Assembly: GCA_030601885.1 (NCBI GenBank)
Contig: JAUWAU010000050.1
Location: 1 to 34,230, forward strand
Direction: 5' to 3'
DNA length: 34,230 nucleotides
DNA from: Armatimonadota bacterium
Lineage (GTDB): Bacteria; Armatimonadota; Zipacnadia; JAUWAU01
Part shown: positions 1 through 8,462 of the stretch, piece after piece
Position numbering within the stretch: the stretch's first letter is position 1
Layout of the letters: the number at the start of each line of letters is the position of its first letter
The notes under the pieces: model-generated
The model's input: the letters and a program-made list of their open reading frames with translations, nothing else
The model's database searches: none
Told to the model about the DNA's origin: nothing
Position numbers and translations under genes: made by a program

Positions 1-285
1 CAGTGGCAGCGCATGCCGGTGCCGGGGCAGGACGTGTTCCAGGAGAAGAAGGGGTACGGGAAGGGCTGCCCGTGGACGTGTCCGTTCTACGGCAGGGAAG
101 TGGAGTACCGGGCGGAGGACTATCCGGAGACGATGAAGTTCGTAGACTCGCACTCCTACGTTACGGGCGTCTATCCGCCGAACGAGATGGACCTGATGGA
201 GCTGTACGTCCAGGCCTTCCGGAAGATCGCCGACAACGCGGCGCGGGTCCTCCAACTGACAGCCGAGGAGGTCACGGTCGGCTGA
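1..285 (+). CDS. DegT/DnrJ/EryC1/StrS-type aminotransferase, C-terminal fragment
   Basis: The reading frame is open from the first base, so the gene begins outside the window and only about 94 residues are visible. The visible tail has the family's C-terminal look: a GCPWTCPFYG segment, then YPET, a HSYVTGVYPPN segment and an amphipathic helix (MELYVQAFRKIADN) before the stop. Enzymes of this family use pyridoxal phosphate to aminate keto-sugars or scyllo-inosose-type substrates; the PLP lysine would lie in the missing part. It is followed on the same strand by a DUF2961 gene and a sugar isomerase-like gene, which suits carbohydrate metabolism. The family call rests on the tail alone, so the substrate cannot be judged. 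Confidence 0.65.
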   Translation, partial: QWQRMPVPGQDVFQEKKGYGKGCPWTCPFYGREVEYRAEDYPETMKFVDSHSYVTGVYPPNEMDLMELYVQAFRKIADNAARVLQLTAEEVTVG

Positions 286-302
286 GGTCTGGCAGGCTGG
301 AA

Positions 303-333
303 GTCCCGTACGGGACCCCGCTTCAGACAGGGG
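303..333. repeat. Dispersed palindromic repeat copy
   Basis: A perfect 14-bp palindrome GTCCCGTACGGGAC (303-316) runs into CCCGCTTCAGACAGGGG. The second half matches, in inverted orientation and with small differences, the CCCTGTCTAAAGCGGG segment near 2370-2385. It lies in the 90-bp gap between two genes. Confidence 0.5.
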
Positions 334-375
334 CCTGCGCTCCCAAGTTTGAGTACGTGTGAAGGGGAAATCCGA

Positions 376-1464
376 ATGCATAGCTTCAACGGCCTGGGGA
401 TGAGCCTCGGCACGCTGCCCAAGCTCTCGGGAGCCAGGACGAGGTCGATTAGCGCCGAGAACCCGACAGGTGAGAAGGGCAAGGGCGCGATGGCGACCGA
501 GGGCACCGGCGCGGCGTGCGCCCGTGACCTCGGGCAGGGATGGAAGGTGTCGCCCAGCGTGCGGATCGAGGCGGGCGAGACGTACGACCTGGCCGACATA
601 GAAGGGCCCGGCGCAGTCCAGTCGGTATGGCTCAGCGGGGACGTGGCGCGGAAGGGACCGGTCGGGCGCTTCTACATATTGCGCGCCTACTGGGACGACC
701 AGGAGATCCCCTCGGTTGAGTGCCCGGCGGGCGACTTCTTCGCCTCCGGGTGGGGGCGATTCGCCCAGATCAACTCGCTGCCGATGTCAGTGAACCCGAA
801 TCGCGGATACAACTGCTTCTGGGAGATGCCCTTCAGGAAGCGCTGCCGCATGACGCTGGAAAACCGCCATCGGGAGGGCATGACTCTCTACTATCAGGTC
901 AACTACACCCTCACCGACGTGCCGGATGACGTGGGCTACTTCCACGCGCAGTTCCGGCGAACGAATCCGCTGCCGTACAAGGAGCCCTACACCATCGTCG
1001 ATGGCATCAAAGGGCAGGGGCACTACGTCGGGACGGCGATGGCCTGGGGCGTGAACAACACCGGCTGGTGGGGAGAAGGGGAGATCAAGTTCTACATCGA
1101 CGGCGACGATGAATTCCCCACCATCTGCGGCACCGGGACCGAAGACTACTTCGGCGGCGCGTACAACTGGGATGTAGACGGACGGTATGTGGGCTACTCT
1201 ACCCCATTCCTGGGAATGCACTGCTTCCCGCCCGACGGCACCTACCAGTCCCAGCAGCGCTTCTCCCTGTACCGCTGGCACGTGATGGACCCGGTGCGGT
1301 TCGAGAGCGACCTGCGAGTCACCATCCAAGCCCTGGGATGGCGCGACGGCGGGCGCTATCTGCCGCTGCAGGATGACATCGCGTCCGTGGCCTACTGGTA
1401 CCAGGCCCTGCCGGCGGCGCCGTTCCCGCCGCTGCCGGACGAGGACTATCTCGAGATTATATGA
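376..1464 (+). CDS. DUF2961 protein (GH172-type glycoside hydrolase candidate)
   Basis: This 362-residue protein carries the DUF2961 hallmark GTGTEDYFGGAY at residues 252-263, preceded by WWGEGEIKFYIDGD (231-244). Characterised DUF2961 members form glycoside hydrolase family 172, for example difructose-anhydride and arabinofuranosidase enzymes, and use two glutamates about 21 residues apart. Here E234 or E236 with E256 are the candidates. The ATG at 376 is chosen because AAGGGGA lies just upstream; a TTG 27 bases earlier is in frame but has no better site. No signal peptide is evident, so a cytoplasmic role is likely, though some homologues are exported. It sits between the aminotransferase and an isomerase-like TIM barrel, 35 bp upstream of the latter, suggesting one transcript. 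Confidence 0.88.
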   Translation: MHSFNGLGMSLGTLPKLSGARTRSISAENPTGEKGKGAMATEGTGAACARDLGQGWKVSPSVRIEAGETYDLADIEGPGAVQSVWLSGDVARKGPVGRFYILRAYWDDQEIPSVECPAGDFFASGWGRFAQINSLPMSVNPNRGYNCFWEMPFRKRCRMTLENRHREGMTLYYQVNYTLTDVPDDVGYFHAQFRRTNPLPYKEPYTIVDGIKGQGHYVGTAMAWGVNNTGWWGEGEIKFYIDGDDEFPTICGTGTEDYFGGAYNWDVDGRYVGYSTPFLGMHCFPPDGTYQSQQRFSLYRWHVMDPVRFESDLRVTIQALGWRDGGRYLPLQDDIASVAYWYQALPAAPFPPLPDEDYLEII

Positions 1465-1499
1465 TCGCCGAATCTCCCTGAGGAGGGTCCCCTTTAGCC

Positions 1500-2336
1500 A
1501 TGAAGCTCGGATTCATGCTGTACTCACTCGGTCGCACGCTGCGCGACGGCGGAATTGCGCTGCCGGAGACCTTCGCGCTGATGAAGGAGACGGGGGCGGA
1601 GGGCGTTGATTTGTCCCTCTCGCACCTCGGGGATGTGAGCAACGCCGAAGTCAAGCAGATGGTCGCCGACGCCGGGCTCGTGACGTCCTGCTACATCGGC
1701 GGCCCCAGCCTGGCGACGACGGAGCCGGCTGAAAGGCAGCAGGCGCTCGACGACTGCCGGCGCGTCATTGACAACGCGGCGGAGGTTGGAGCGCCGGTTG
1801 CTCTGCTGACCGTCGGCAGCATGCAGGAGGGCCAGGAGCGCCCCGAGGCCCGGCGCATCATGGCCGAGGGTCTGGCCGAGCTGCTCCCATACGGCAAAGA
1901 CGCCGGGGTGACGCTCACCATCGAGGACTTCGGCAGCTCGAGGTCGGCCTATCAGACGGGCGCCGAGGTGCTCGAGTGCTGCGAGCTGGCCGGGCCGGAG
2001 ATGATGATCACGTACGACAGCGGCAACATGATCATGGGCGACGAGGACCCGGTGGCGGGGCTGGAGATCATGAAGCCGCGCGTCGTGCACGCGCACGCCA
2101 AGGATTGGGAGCTGCTGCCGCCCGACGCCGAGGATCGGATCGCGTCGCGGAGCGGCAAGCGGTACGTGGGCACGGTCGTCGGCAGCGGGGTAATAGACTA
2201 CCCGGCGGTGTTCGCTGCGCTTCGCGCCATGAACTACGAGGGCTTCCTGTCCTTCGAGTACGAGGGCCGGGGCGATCAGGTGGAAGCCGCCCGGCAGGGG
2301 ATGGCATATCTGAGGCGGATGATGGAGGCTGAGTAG
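1500..2336 (+). CDS. Sugar phosphate isomerase/epimerase, xylose isomerase-like TIM barrel
   Basis: This 278-residue single-domain protein matches the AP-endonuclease-2/xylose isomerase-like TIM barrel. The usual metal ligands are visible: E142 in TIEDFG, D173 in TYDSGN, H197/H199 in VHAHAKD and E253 in FEYEG. Such enzymes isomerise or epimerise free or phosphorylated keto-sugars or inositols in the cytoplasm. AGGAGGG at 1481-1487 precedes the ATG at 1500. It follows the DUF2961 gene by 35 bp and is probably cotranscribed. The exact substrate cannot be read from the sequence. Confidence 0.88.
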   Translation: MKLGFMLYSLGRTLRDGGIALPETFALMKETGAEGVDLSLSHLGDVSNAEVKQMVADAGLVTSCYIGGPSLATTEPAERQQALDDCRRVIDNAAEVGAPVALLTVGSMQEGQERPEARRIMAEGLAELLPYGKDAGVTLTIEDFGSSRSAYQTGAEVLECCELAGPEMMITYDSGNMIMGDEDPVAGLEIMKPRVVHAHAKDWELLPPDAEDRIASRSGKRYVGTVVGSGVIDYPAVFAALRAMNYEGFLSFEYEGRGDQVEAARQGMAYLRRMMEAE

Positions 2337-2350
2337 GCCTCCGGTAGCTG

Positions 2351-2432
2351 TGTGGCACGGGTTGCTTGTCCCTGTCTAAAGCGGGACCCCGCCAGTCATT
2401 GTTGTCATTCTGAGCCGTAGGCGAAGAATGAC
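2351..2432. repeat. Composite dispersed repeat in a convergent intergenic gap
   Basis: TGTGGCACGGGTTG (2351-2364) recurs inverted near 27211-27224. GTCCC/GGGAC arms surround TGTCTAAAGC (2368-2387), which resembles the 310-333 element inverted. This is followed by a TCATTCTGAGC...GAAGAATGAC inverted element (about 2406-2432), a motif also seen near 14100. The stretch lies between converging genes and may act as a bidirectional terminator. Confidence 0.45.
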
Positions 2433-2437
2433 ACTCT

Positions 2438-3514
2438 TCAGAAGGGATTCTCGTCCATAGGATACCTCCCATACTCCCGCAGCAGCTCGATGACGTAGTC
2501 ATACGTCTCCACCGCGATGTCGGGGCCCACGCTGTGCATGCCGAGCACGAGGCCGCCCTCGCGGCCGGCGGCGAGCACGCGGAGCACGTGCTCGCGCACC
2601 TCGGCCCGATCGCCTCGGGGCAGAATACCGGCGTTGTCCAGCCCGCCAATAAGGATCAGCCGCTTGCCGTAACGCTCCCGAAGCGCCAGCGCGTCCAGGC
2701 CGGCGTTGTACTCGACCGGGTTGATGCCCTCGAAGCCGCAGTCCAGCAGGATGTCCAGCAGCGGCGCGATGTTCCCGTCGCTGTGCAGGATGACGTGCGC
2801 CGCGCCCGCCTCCCGGTACGCCGCGATCATCTTCGCCCAGCATGGCGCCAGGATGCGCTCCGCGGCCGCCGGCGAGAACATGGGGCCGTTGACGCTGGCC
2901 ATATCGTCGTAGACCCAAATGCCCGTGTCCTGCAGCTCCCACCGCCGCAGCTCCTCGCAGCCGATGGCGATGAGATGATCCGTGATCCGCATCGCCAGGT
3001 CCGCCGCGAACTCCGGGTCGGCCGCCATGTCCGTGAGGAAGTTCACGTCGCCGCGCACGAAGCAGGCGCGAATGAAGGGCCCTCCCGTCTTGGCGAAGAC
3101 GGCGTAGCGCTGCTTGAGCGCGGGCATCGCCGCGTCCAGGCGCTCATAGCGCGATGGCATGTCCGGCGGATCGGCGTAGAGGTCGTCCAGGTCGGCATGG
3201 GACTTCACGTTGGGCTGGAGTTGCTCGAAGAAGTAGCCGCCCTTTTTGACGCGCTTCACCTGCCCCCAGCCATCGCGCTCGATGCGGTACTCGGAGCTCT
3301 CCTCGAGCACGACCGCACGGGAGGGCGCCAGCGTTTCGTCGCCGACGGCGATGCGGATGTCAACGCCGTAGTGGTCCTGTATGCTCACATCCTTTGGTAC
3401 GCGCTTCGCTGCGCGCCATGCCTTCACGAACTCGGCCCAGTAGCCGTCGAAGAGCGGGACGCGATCCGGGAGCTCGAAGTTGAAGGCCCGCAGAACGCGC
3501 TCCTTGGAGGTCAT
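2438..3514 (-). CDS. Uroporphyrinogen decarboxylase (URO-D) family protein
   Basis: This 358-residue protein has the URO-D/MtaA-like fold. After an N-terminal TSKERVLRAFNFELPDRVP, the C-terminal half shows VILHSDGNIAPLLDILLDCG (241-260), IGGLDN (289-294) and GMHSVGPDI (325-333). It lacks the arginine-rich N-terminal motif of true HemE, so it more likely belongs to the corrinoid/methyl-transfer-like or uncharacterised branch common in sugar-degradation clusters. The start at 3514 gives the family-typical MTSKERV; an in-frame GTG 18 bases earlier is possible. It lies 43 bp after the TMTC-like gene on the same strand and is probably the last gene of a three-gene unit. Its reaction is unknown. 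Confidence 0.85.
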   Translation of the reverse strand: MTSKERVLRAFNFELPDRVPLFDGYWAEFVKAWRAAKRVPKDVSIQDHYGVDIRIAVGDETLAPSRAVVLEESSEYRIERDGWGQVKRVKKGGYFFEQLQPNVKSHADLDDLYADPPDMPSRYERLDAAMPALKQRYAVFAKTGGPFIRACFVRGDVNFLTDMAADPEFAADLAMRITDHLIAIGCEELRRWELQDTGIWVYDDMASVNGPMFSPAAAERILAPCWAKMIAAYREAGAAHVILHSDGNIAPLLDILLDCGFEGINPVEYNAGLDALALRERYGKRLILIGGLDNAGILPRGDRAEVREHVLRVLAAGREGGLVLGMHSVGPDIAVETYDYVIELLREYGRYPMDENPF

Positions 3515-3557
3515 GGTGTCCGAGCCTCGCACGTCCAACGCGCCCGCGTTCGCTGTG

Positions 3558-5489
3558 CTATTCCTCGCGGCCTCGACGGCCGGCCAGTCTGGCGAGGTGC
3601 TTCTTGGCATCCTCGGCCAGCGGTCCGGGCAGTTCTGCGCATCGCTGGTAGGAACTGATCGCCCCGTCCGTGTCGCCGAGCCGTTCGTAGCACTCGCCCA
3701 TGGCCAGCCAGGTCTGCGCACGATGGGGGCCGGCCATTACGGACTTGCGATACTGGGCCAGGGCGTCCTCGTGGCGTGCCATCCCGGCGTAGGCGCTGCC
3801 CAGCCAATGGTGAGTCGCCGCGTCGCCGGGAGCCAGCTCCAGTGCCCGCTGCAGCTCGGCGGCCGCTTCCGCATAGCGCTCCTGCAGCAGGTAGACGCCG
3901 CCGAGGTTGTGGTATGCGCTGGCCAACCGAGAATCGTGTGCCAGTGCGGCCTTGAACTGGTCCTCGGCCTCCACAAGTCGATTGTGCTGGACATAGAGGG
4001 TGCCCAGGGCGATGCGCGACGCGACGTCGTCGGGACGGAATTGCAGCAGCCTTTCGTAGGACCTGATGGCCTCGTCGTCCAGACCGGCCTCCGCGCACAG
4101 TCGTGCCAGGTGCGAGAGCGCCCAGACGTACTCCGAGTGGATCTGGGCCGTGCGCCTGAAATGGGCGATGGCTAACATCGTCTCGCCGCGCGCCATGTAG
4201 ATCTCGGCCAGGTTTCGATGTGCCTCATGACTGTCGGGATTCTGCGTCACAGTGTCCTGCCAGAGGGTGAGATTGTCCCGCCAGTCCATATTGCGGTCAA
4301 CCGTCAAGCCCGAATACCCGGCCACAACGAGAACGCATAGCGCTATGGCCGCCTTGTCGAGAGCCGGCACAGCCGATCGGATCACTGACACAGAAGGAAG
4401 GCTATGCAGGAGTGCCGCCAGCAAAAGGCAGAAGCCAACCGAGGCCCCGTAGGCGCGCGGCTCTCCGATGAGTCGGGGAAACAGCCAGACATTGGATATC
4501 GGCGCGATGCCGATGAGCAGCCATGTCAAGCCGAAGAAGGCCACCTTCGAGCGCCGAAAGGCCGCCACAGTAGCGCCTACAAGCAAGAGGAGAGCAATCA
4601 GCCCCACTAGTGCCTCCGGTTCCCACAGGGATTTCGGCAGCGGGTTCGGATGGTGCAGACACATCCCTACGGGCAGCAGAAGGAGCCTGAGATACACGCC
4701 GATGGTGTCCAGCATAGTCAGAACGTGCTCGTATGGGGACATGGGCCAAGTCTGCGCGAACGTGGTCGGGGTGAACGAGCGGAAGGCGAAGAAAGCGGCC
4801 AGTATCCCGACGAAGGGCAGCACGGCCACAAGTCCGGTCCGCAGCCGCTGCCGGGGGATGAGGCACCAGACGCACAGCGCCAGCAGCGCGGGCATTACCA
4901 CCACTGCCGACGCTCTCGAGGTCACCGCCAGAAGGAACGCGACGATGCTGCCCAGATACAGCCATACGCTCCGACCGTCTCGCGACGCCGCCGCCATGTA
5001 CCGCAGGTACAGCAACAGCGATGCGAACATGAGCGTGAACGACAGCAGCGCTGACCGAGCCTTTGACCACACGACCGCCTCGACGTGGATGGGATGAGCG
5101 GCGAACAGCAGCGCGCAGAAGGCCGCCGCCCGCTTGTCCCCGAAGATGCCGTGCGCCAGAAAGTACACCAGCACGCAGTTGACCGCGTGCCAGAGGACGC
5201 TGGTGATGTGCCAGCCAACGGGATTCAGCCCCCAGATGGCGTAATCTACGGCGAAGGAGACCTCGACGAGGGGACGGTATGCGCGCCCCCGCATTGTGCG
5301 CGGTTGGGCGTCCAGCATCTGCCAATACTGTGGGGTGAAGAAGCGCGGGCAATTCCGCAGATCCCGTATGTGGACGTTGTCCACTATCATCGGGTTGTCG
5401 CTCCACACGAACTGGCTCGGCAGAGCGTTGAGGAAAACGGCCCCGGAGACGATCGCTATGAGGATCAGCGGCACGGCGTGCTCGCGCAT
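3558..5489 (-). CDS. TMTC-like membrane protein: GT-C-type region plus TPR repeats
   Basis: This 643-residue protein has an N-terminal membrane region of about 10 helices (residues 5-400) followed by roughly seven tetratricopeptide repeats (405-640). It shows a first-loop acidic site WSDNPMIVDN (29-38), YRPL (71-74) and HPIHVEAVVW (132-141), which resemble eukaryotic TMTC proteins and bacterial GT-C glycosyltransferases that use lipid-linked sugars. The role is inferred as protein or polymer glycosylation at the membrane, with the TPR domain binding the acceptor. GGGAG precedes the ATG. It starts 18 bp after its paralogue's stop, so they are probably cotranscribed. Where the paralogue has WDD this copy has WSD, so one of the two expected acidic residues is missing and activity may be reduced. 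Confidence 0.85.
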   Translation of the reverse strand: MREHAVPLILIAIVSGAVFLNALPSQFVWSDNPMIVDNVHIRDLRNCPRFFTPQYWQMLDAQPRTMRGRAYRPLVEVSFAVDYAIWGLNPVGWHITSVLWHAVNCVLVYFLAHGIFGDKRAAAFCALLFAAHPIHVEAVVWSKARSALLSFTLMFASLLLYLRYMAAASRDGRSVWLYLGSIVAFLLAVTSRASAVVVMPALLALCVWCLIPRQRLRTGLVAVLPFVGILAAFFAFRSFTPTTFAQTWPMSPYEHVLTMLDTIGVYLRLLLLPVGMCLHHPNPLPKSLWEPEALVGLIALLLLVGATVAAFRRSKVAFFGLTWLLIGIAPISNVWLFPRLIGEPRAYGASVGFCLLLAALLHSLPSVSVIRSAVPALDKAAIALCVLVVAGYSGLTVDRNMDWRDNLTLWQDTVTQNPDSHEAHRNLAEIYMARGETMLAIAHFRRTAQIHSEYVWALSHLARLCAEAGLDDEAIRSYERLLQFRPDDVASRIALGTLYVQHNRLVEAEDQFKAALAHDSRLASAYHNLGGVYLLQERYAEAAAELQRALELAPGDAATHHWLGSAYAGMARHEDALAQYRKSVMAGPHRAQTWLAMGECYERLGDTDGAISSYQRCAELPGPLAEDAKKHLARLAGRRGREE

Positions 5490-5507
5490 TCGCTGCTCCC
5501 GCGTGGG

Positions 5508-7421
5508 TCAATTGCCGGTCAACGTGGCAAGGCGCTGCTCAGCCTGCTGCCCGATCGGGCCCCCCAAGGCGGCGCATTGCTGATAGGAGCGGATGGCGCC
5601 TCCTACGTCCCCAAGCTGCTCATAGCAGGCGCCCATGGCCAGCCACGACTCCACGCTCTCGGGCCGCAGCTCGACGGCGCGTTGATACTCCGCCAGGGCG
5701 CGCGCCGGGGAGCCCGTTCTGTCGTACACCACGCCCAGCGCGTGATGAGTCGATGGGCTGTCCGGCTTCAGCCGCCGGGCGGTGATCAGCGCGGCGAGCG
5801 CCTTCTCGTACTCGCCGTTGTTGAGGTGGAAGATGCCCAGCAGGCGATGCACCACGGCGGCTTGCGGTGCATCGCGCAAGGCCCTCTCGAATTCCGCCAT
5901 CGCCACCTCGTCGCGTCCCATCCTACCGTACAGGCCGGCCAGCTCCGCTCGTGTTCGGGCGTCGGCGGGGCTCGCCCTCAGCAAGGTGTTGTACGTGGCG
6001 ATCGCTTGATCCTGGCGGCCGGTCTGCTGGTACGCGATCGCGAGCTGGTACTGAGCGGAGAGATCCTGCGGGTTCAGCCCGACCAGGCGTTTCAGATGAG
6101 GGATCGCTTTGTGCGGCAGGCCCTTCTCGACGTACATCATCCCCAGGATCTGATGCGCGCACCAGCTATCTGGGTTTTTTCGCAACGTGTCGGACCACAG
6201 GCTGATCTCATTTGCCCAGTCGAGGTTTCGCACGGCGGTGAGCCCCGCATACGTGCAGACGAGCAGGACACACAGGGCGACGGCCAGCTTTTTCAGCGAT
6301 GCGCGCGGAACGCGCCTCGACGCAAGGGTGGGGATGCGCCCCAGCAACAGTGCCACGACCAGACAAAAGCCAACGGAGGGGATGTACAGGCGAAGCTCTG
6401 CCACGAGCCTGCCTACCGCGTTCAGAGCCAGCAGCGGGGTCATGGCGACGATGATCCACCCCAGGGCGAAAAAAGCCGGACGCGAGCGCCGCAGCGCCAC
6501 GACTGCGCCGACGAGCAGCGGGAGTTCCAAGAGGACAGCCCCCCGGAGCACCGAGGGGTCAAGTATTCCGGACGGGGCGTGCACCGCATGTTGTGCGCAC
6601 AGGCCGGCGGGCAGCAGCAGGAGCTTCAGATAGATGCCTGCGACTGCGATACCGGTCCAGAAGAGGAGACCCTCGGGCACCATGATCTGGGGGGGACGGT
6701 GCGGGACCGCTGCATCCAGGGCAAAGAAGCCGACCACAACGCCGACGAAGGGCAGCAGCGCGAACAGGCCCCGGCGCAGCCTCTCGCGAGGCACAAAGCA
6801 CCACCAGTACAGGGCCAGGAGCCCAGGGAGAATGACGGCAGACGCCTTGCATACCACCGCCAAACCGAACGACAGCACAGCGCAGATGTACGAGGGCACG
6901 GCGCCGGACGGCAGCGGCGAGTCCAGGCACCGGGCGTACAGGAGCATGGCGGCGAGCATGAACAGCAGCGCCAGCAGCTCGGGCCGCGCCTTGGCCCAGA
7001 CGATGGCCTCCACGTGCACTGGGTGTACCGCAAACAGCAGCGAGCAGAAGGCGGCGACGCGCACATCTCTGAAGACTCGATGTGCCAGCAGGTACAGCAG
7101 CACACAATTGGCGGCGTGCACCAGGAAGCTCGTCGCATGATACCCGACGGGATTCAGGCCCCAAAGGGCATACTCCACCGCAAACAGCAGCTCCGGCACC
7201 GGCCGGTACCCGCGCCCGGGCAGGCCCTGGTAGTTCGCCAGCATTTGCTGCCAATAGCGCGGCGTGAAGAACTCGAGAGGCCGCCTCAGCTCCCGGATGC
7301 CTGGGTTGTCGATTATGATGTGGCGATCGTCCCACAGCAGGTCGTTGTGCAGCGCGTTGGCGAAGACGGCGCCGCAGAGTCCCACTATGAGAATGATCGC
7401 TATGCCGTGCGAGCGCATCAT
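5508..7421 (-). CDS. TMTC-like membrane protein with TPR repeats, paralogue
   Basis: This protein of about 637 residues has the same architecture as its downstream neighbour: a polytopic membrane half and a C-terminal array of tetratricopeptide repeats. It keeps LLWDDRHIIIDNP (28-40) with two adjacent aspartates, YRPV (72-75) and HPVHVEAIVW (133-142). The two proteins align along their full length, so they arose by tandem duplication. Two adjacent ATGs at 7421 and 7418 follow CGGAG; an in-frame GTG at 7445 is less likely. It is the first gene of the minus-strand unit that ends with the URO-D-family gene. The glycosyltransferase role is inferred from the family, and the acceptor is unknown. 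Confidence 0.85.
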   Translation of the reverse strand: MMRSHGIAIILIVGLCGAVFANALHNDLLWDDRHIIIDNPGIRELRRPLEFFTPRYWQQMLANYQGLPGRGYRPVPELLFAVEYALWGLNPVGYHATSFLVHAANCVLLYLLAHRVFRDVRVAAFCSLLFAVHPVHVEAIVWAKARPELLALLFMLAAMLLYARCLDSPLPSGAVPSYICAVLSFGLAVVCKASAVILPGLLALYWWCFVPRERLRRGLFALLPFVGVVVGFFALDAAVPHRPPQIMVPEGLLFWTGIAVAGIYLKLLLLPAGLCAQHAVHAPSGILDPSVLRGAVLLELPLLVGAVVALRRSRPAFFALGWIIVAMTPLLALNAVGRLVAELRLYIPSVGFCLVVALLLGRIPTLASRRVPRASLKKLAVALCVLLVCTYAGLTAVRNLDWANEISLWSDTLRKNPDSWCAHQILGMMYVEKGLPHKAIPHLKRLVGLNPQDLSAQYQLAIAYQQTGRQDQAIATYNTLLRASPADARTRAELAGLYGRMGRDEVAMAEFERALRDAPQAAVVHRLLGIFHLNNGEYEKALAALITARRLKPDSPSTHHALGVVYDRTGSPARALAEYQRAVELRPESVESWLAMGACYEQLGDVGGAIRSYQQCAALGGPIGQQAEQRLATLTGN

Positions 7422-7487
7422 GTGCTCCGGACCCCGACCACCCACAAGTCTAATCCACGCAGCGTGTCAGAGCAAGCAGGAGCCCCG

Positions 7488-7532
7488 AAAAAGCAGCCGG
7501 CGGCGAGGGGACCAATCCCCCTTGCCGCCGGC
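7488..7532 (-). terminator. Intrinsic terminator after pseudopilin P1
   Basis: On the minus strand a 9-bp GC stem (GCCGGCGGC/GCCGCCGGC, 7496-7504 with 7524-7532, extended by an A/T- and G-rich inner pair) is followed by TGCTTTTT. It starts about 121 nt after the P1 stop codon. Confidence 0.8.
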
Positions 7533-7652
7533 GAGTGCTGCAGCTTCGGGGCGCCGTTCGCGGCGCCGATTCACTACTGCGTGCTGCTTATCCTGTGAAG
7601 AACTCTCAGCCCTTCGTGCAGCAAGTCCGTGAGCGCACGGCCGATCGCCCAC
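7493..7652 (-). repeat. 3' untranslated region repeat, copy downstream of P1
   Basis: This 160-bp stretch from the stop codon to the terminator is nearly identical (about 97% by eye) to 10812-10971 after P2. It contains the conserved post-stop motif at 7612-7630. Confidence 0.85.
7612..7630 (-). other. Conserved post-stop motif, P1
   Basis: The minus-strand sequence is ACGGACTTGCTGCACGAAG, 22 nt after the P1 stop. Related sequences lie 22-24 nt after the stop of all five pseudopilins. The function is unknown. Confidence 0.6.
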
Positions 7653-8462
7653 CTAGCCCATGTCGTCGGAGGCACACAGCGTCCACATGCCGAACTCGGG
7701 CGCCTTCATCCACTTCGCGTGGCCGTCCCAGAACGAGTAGTTGTTGCCGTCGTTGTGTACCTGCCGGGCGGGGTTGATCTGTACCGCCTCGATCGCCGGG
7801 TGGGCGGTCCCGCCGGCGTTCGCCTCAGTGGAGCCGATGCCGGCAGGTTCGCCGTAGCCGCCACTTTGCTTGAACTCGATCATCATGATATGGTGCGCCG
7901 GCGCCTCTATGACGGTGAGCTTATTACCCCTATAATGGTCACAGGCGGTTTGGTTGGCGTTATAGGCGCAGATCCGCCCGCACACCTCGCACGGGAGGGG
8001 GGTAGGGGTCGACGCACGGTACGGGGACCCGATCGTGTGCCAGGGCGAGCCCGTCAGCCACGCATAGCTCCACTGGCAGGTGAACGCGGACCAGCCGACC
8101 CGGCACGTTTTCGTCGTGCTCCAACTTGGACAGACGAAGATCCCGGCGTTGCGGACGTACGGCATGACCGCGGATGGCATTCTAAACGCCGATTGTACGT
8201 AGCGGTCGCCGCAGTCCGGGTTGACGTACACATCGATGTGCGGATCGGAACCCAGGTGATAGACCTGCGGGTAGCGCTCATCGTAGTCGCTCGTGTACAT
8301 CAGCGTGGCCAGGGCAAGCTGCTTCACGTTGCTCAGGCACGATGTCTGGCGGGCCTTCTCGCGGGCCTTGGCAAATACGGGAAACAAGATCGCCGCCAGG
8401 ATCGCAATGATCGCGATAACGACCAACAGCTCGATCAGAGTAAAACCTCGAAGTCTTCTCAT
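7653..8462 (-). CDS. Pseudopilin P1, type IV pilin-like with H-X9-DG domain
   Basis: This 269-residue protein begins MRRLRG followed by FTLIELLVVIAIIAILAA. That is a prepilin-peptidase site (cleavage after G6, E11 at +5) and the membrane helix that packs pilin fibres. LFPVFAKAREKARQTSC follows, and the C-terminus has the H-X9-DG box (H236, D246-G247). Eight cysteines shared with P2-P5 include CEVCGRIC (158-165) and FVCP (109-112). GAGGAGGAAG precedes the ATG at 8462. It should be exported and processed by the general type II/IV pilin machinery, none of which is in the window. It is the leftmost of five related genes on this strand, each with its own leader and terminator. Its precise role (surface fibre, secretion or binding) is unknown. 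Confidence 0.93.
   Translation of the reverse strand: MRRLRGFTLIELLVVIAIIAILAAILFPVFAKAREKARQTSCLSNVKQLALATLMYTSDYDERYPQVYHLGSDPHIDVYVNPDCGDRYVQSAFRMPSAVMPYVRNAGIFVCPSWSTTKTCRVGWSAFTCQWSYAWLTGSPWHTIGSPYRASTPTPLPCEVCGRICAYNANQTACDHYRGNKLTVIEAPAHHIMMIEFKQSGGYGEPAGIGSTEANAGGTAHPAIEAVQINPARQVHNDGNNYSFWDGHAKWMKAPEFGMWTLCASDDMG

Noticed and set aside
5085..7598. An 837-codon plus-strand open frame opposite the TMTC-like genes.
   Set aside because: It is a high-GC mirror frame rich in Gln, Arg and His. The minus strand encodes membrane helices and TPRs.
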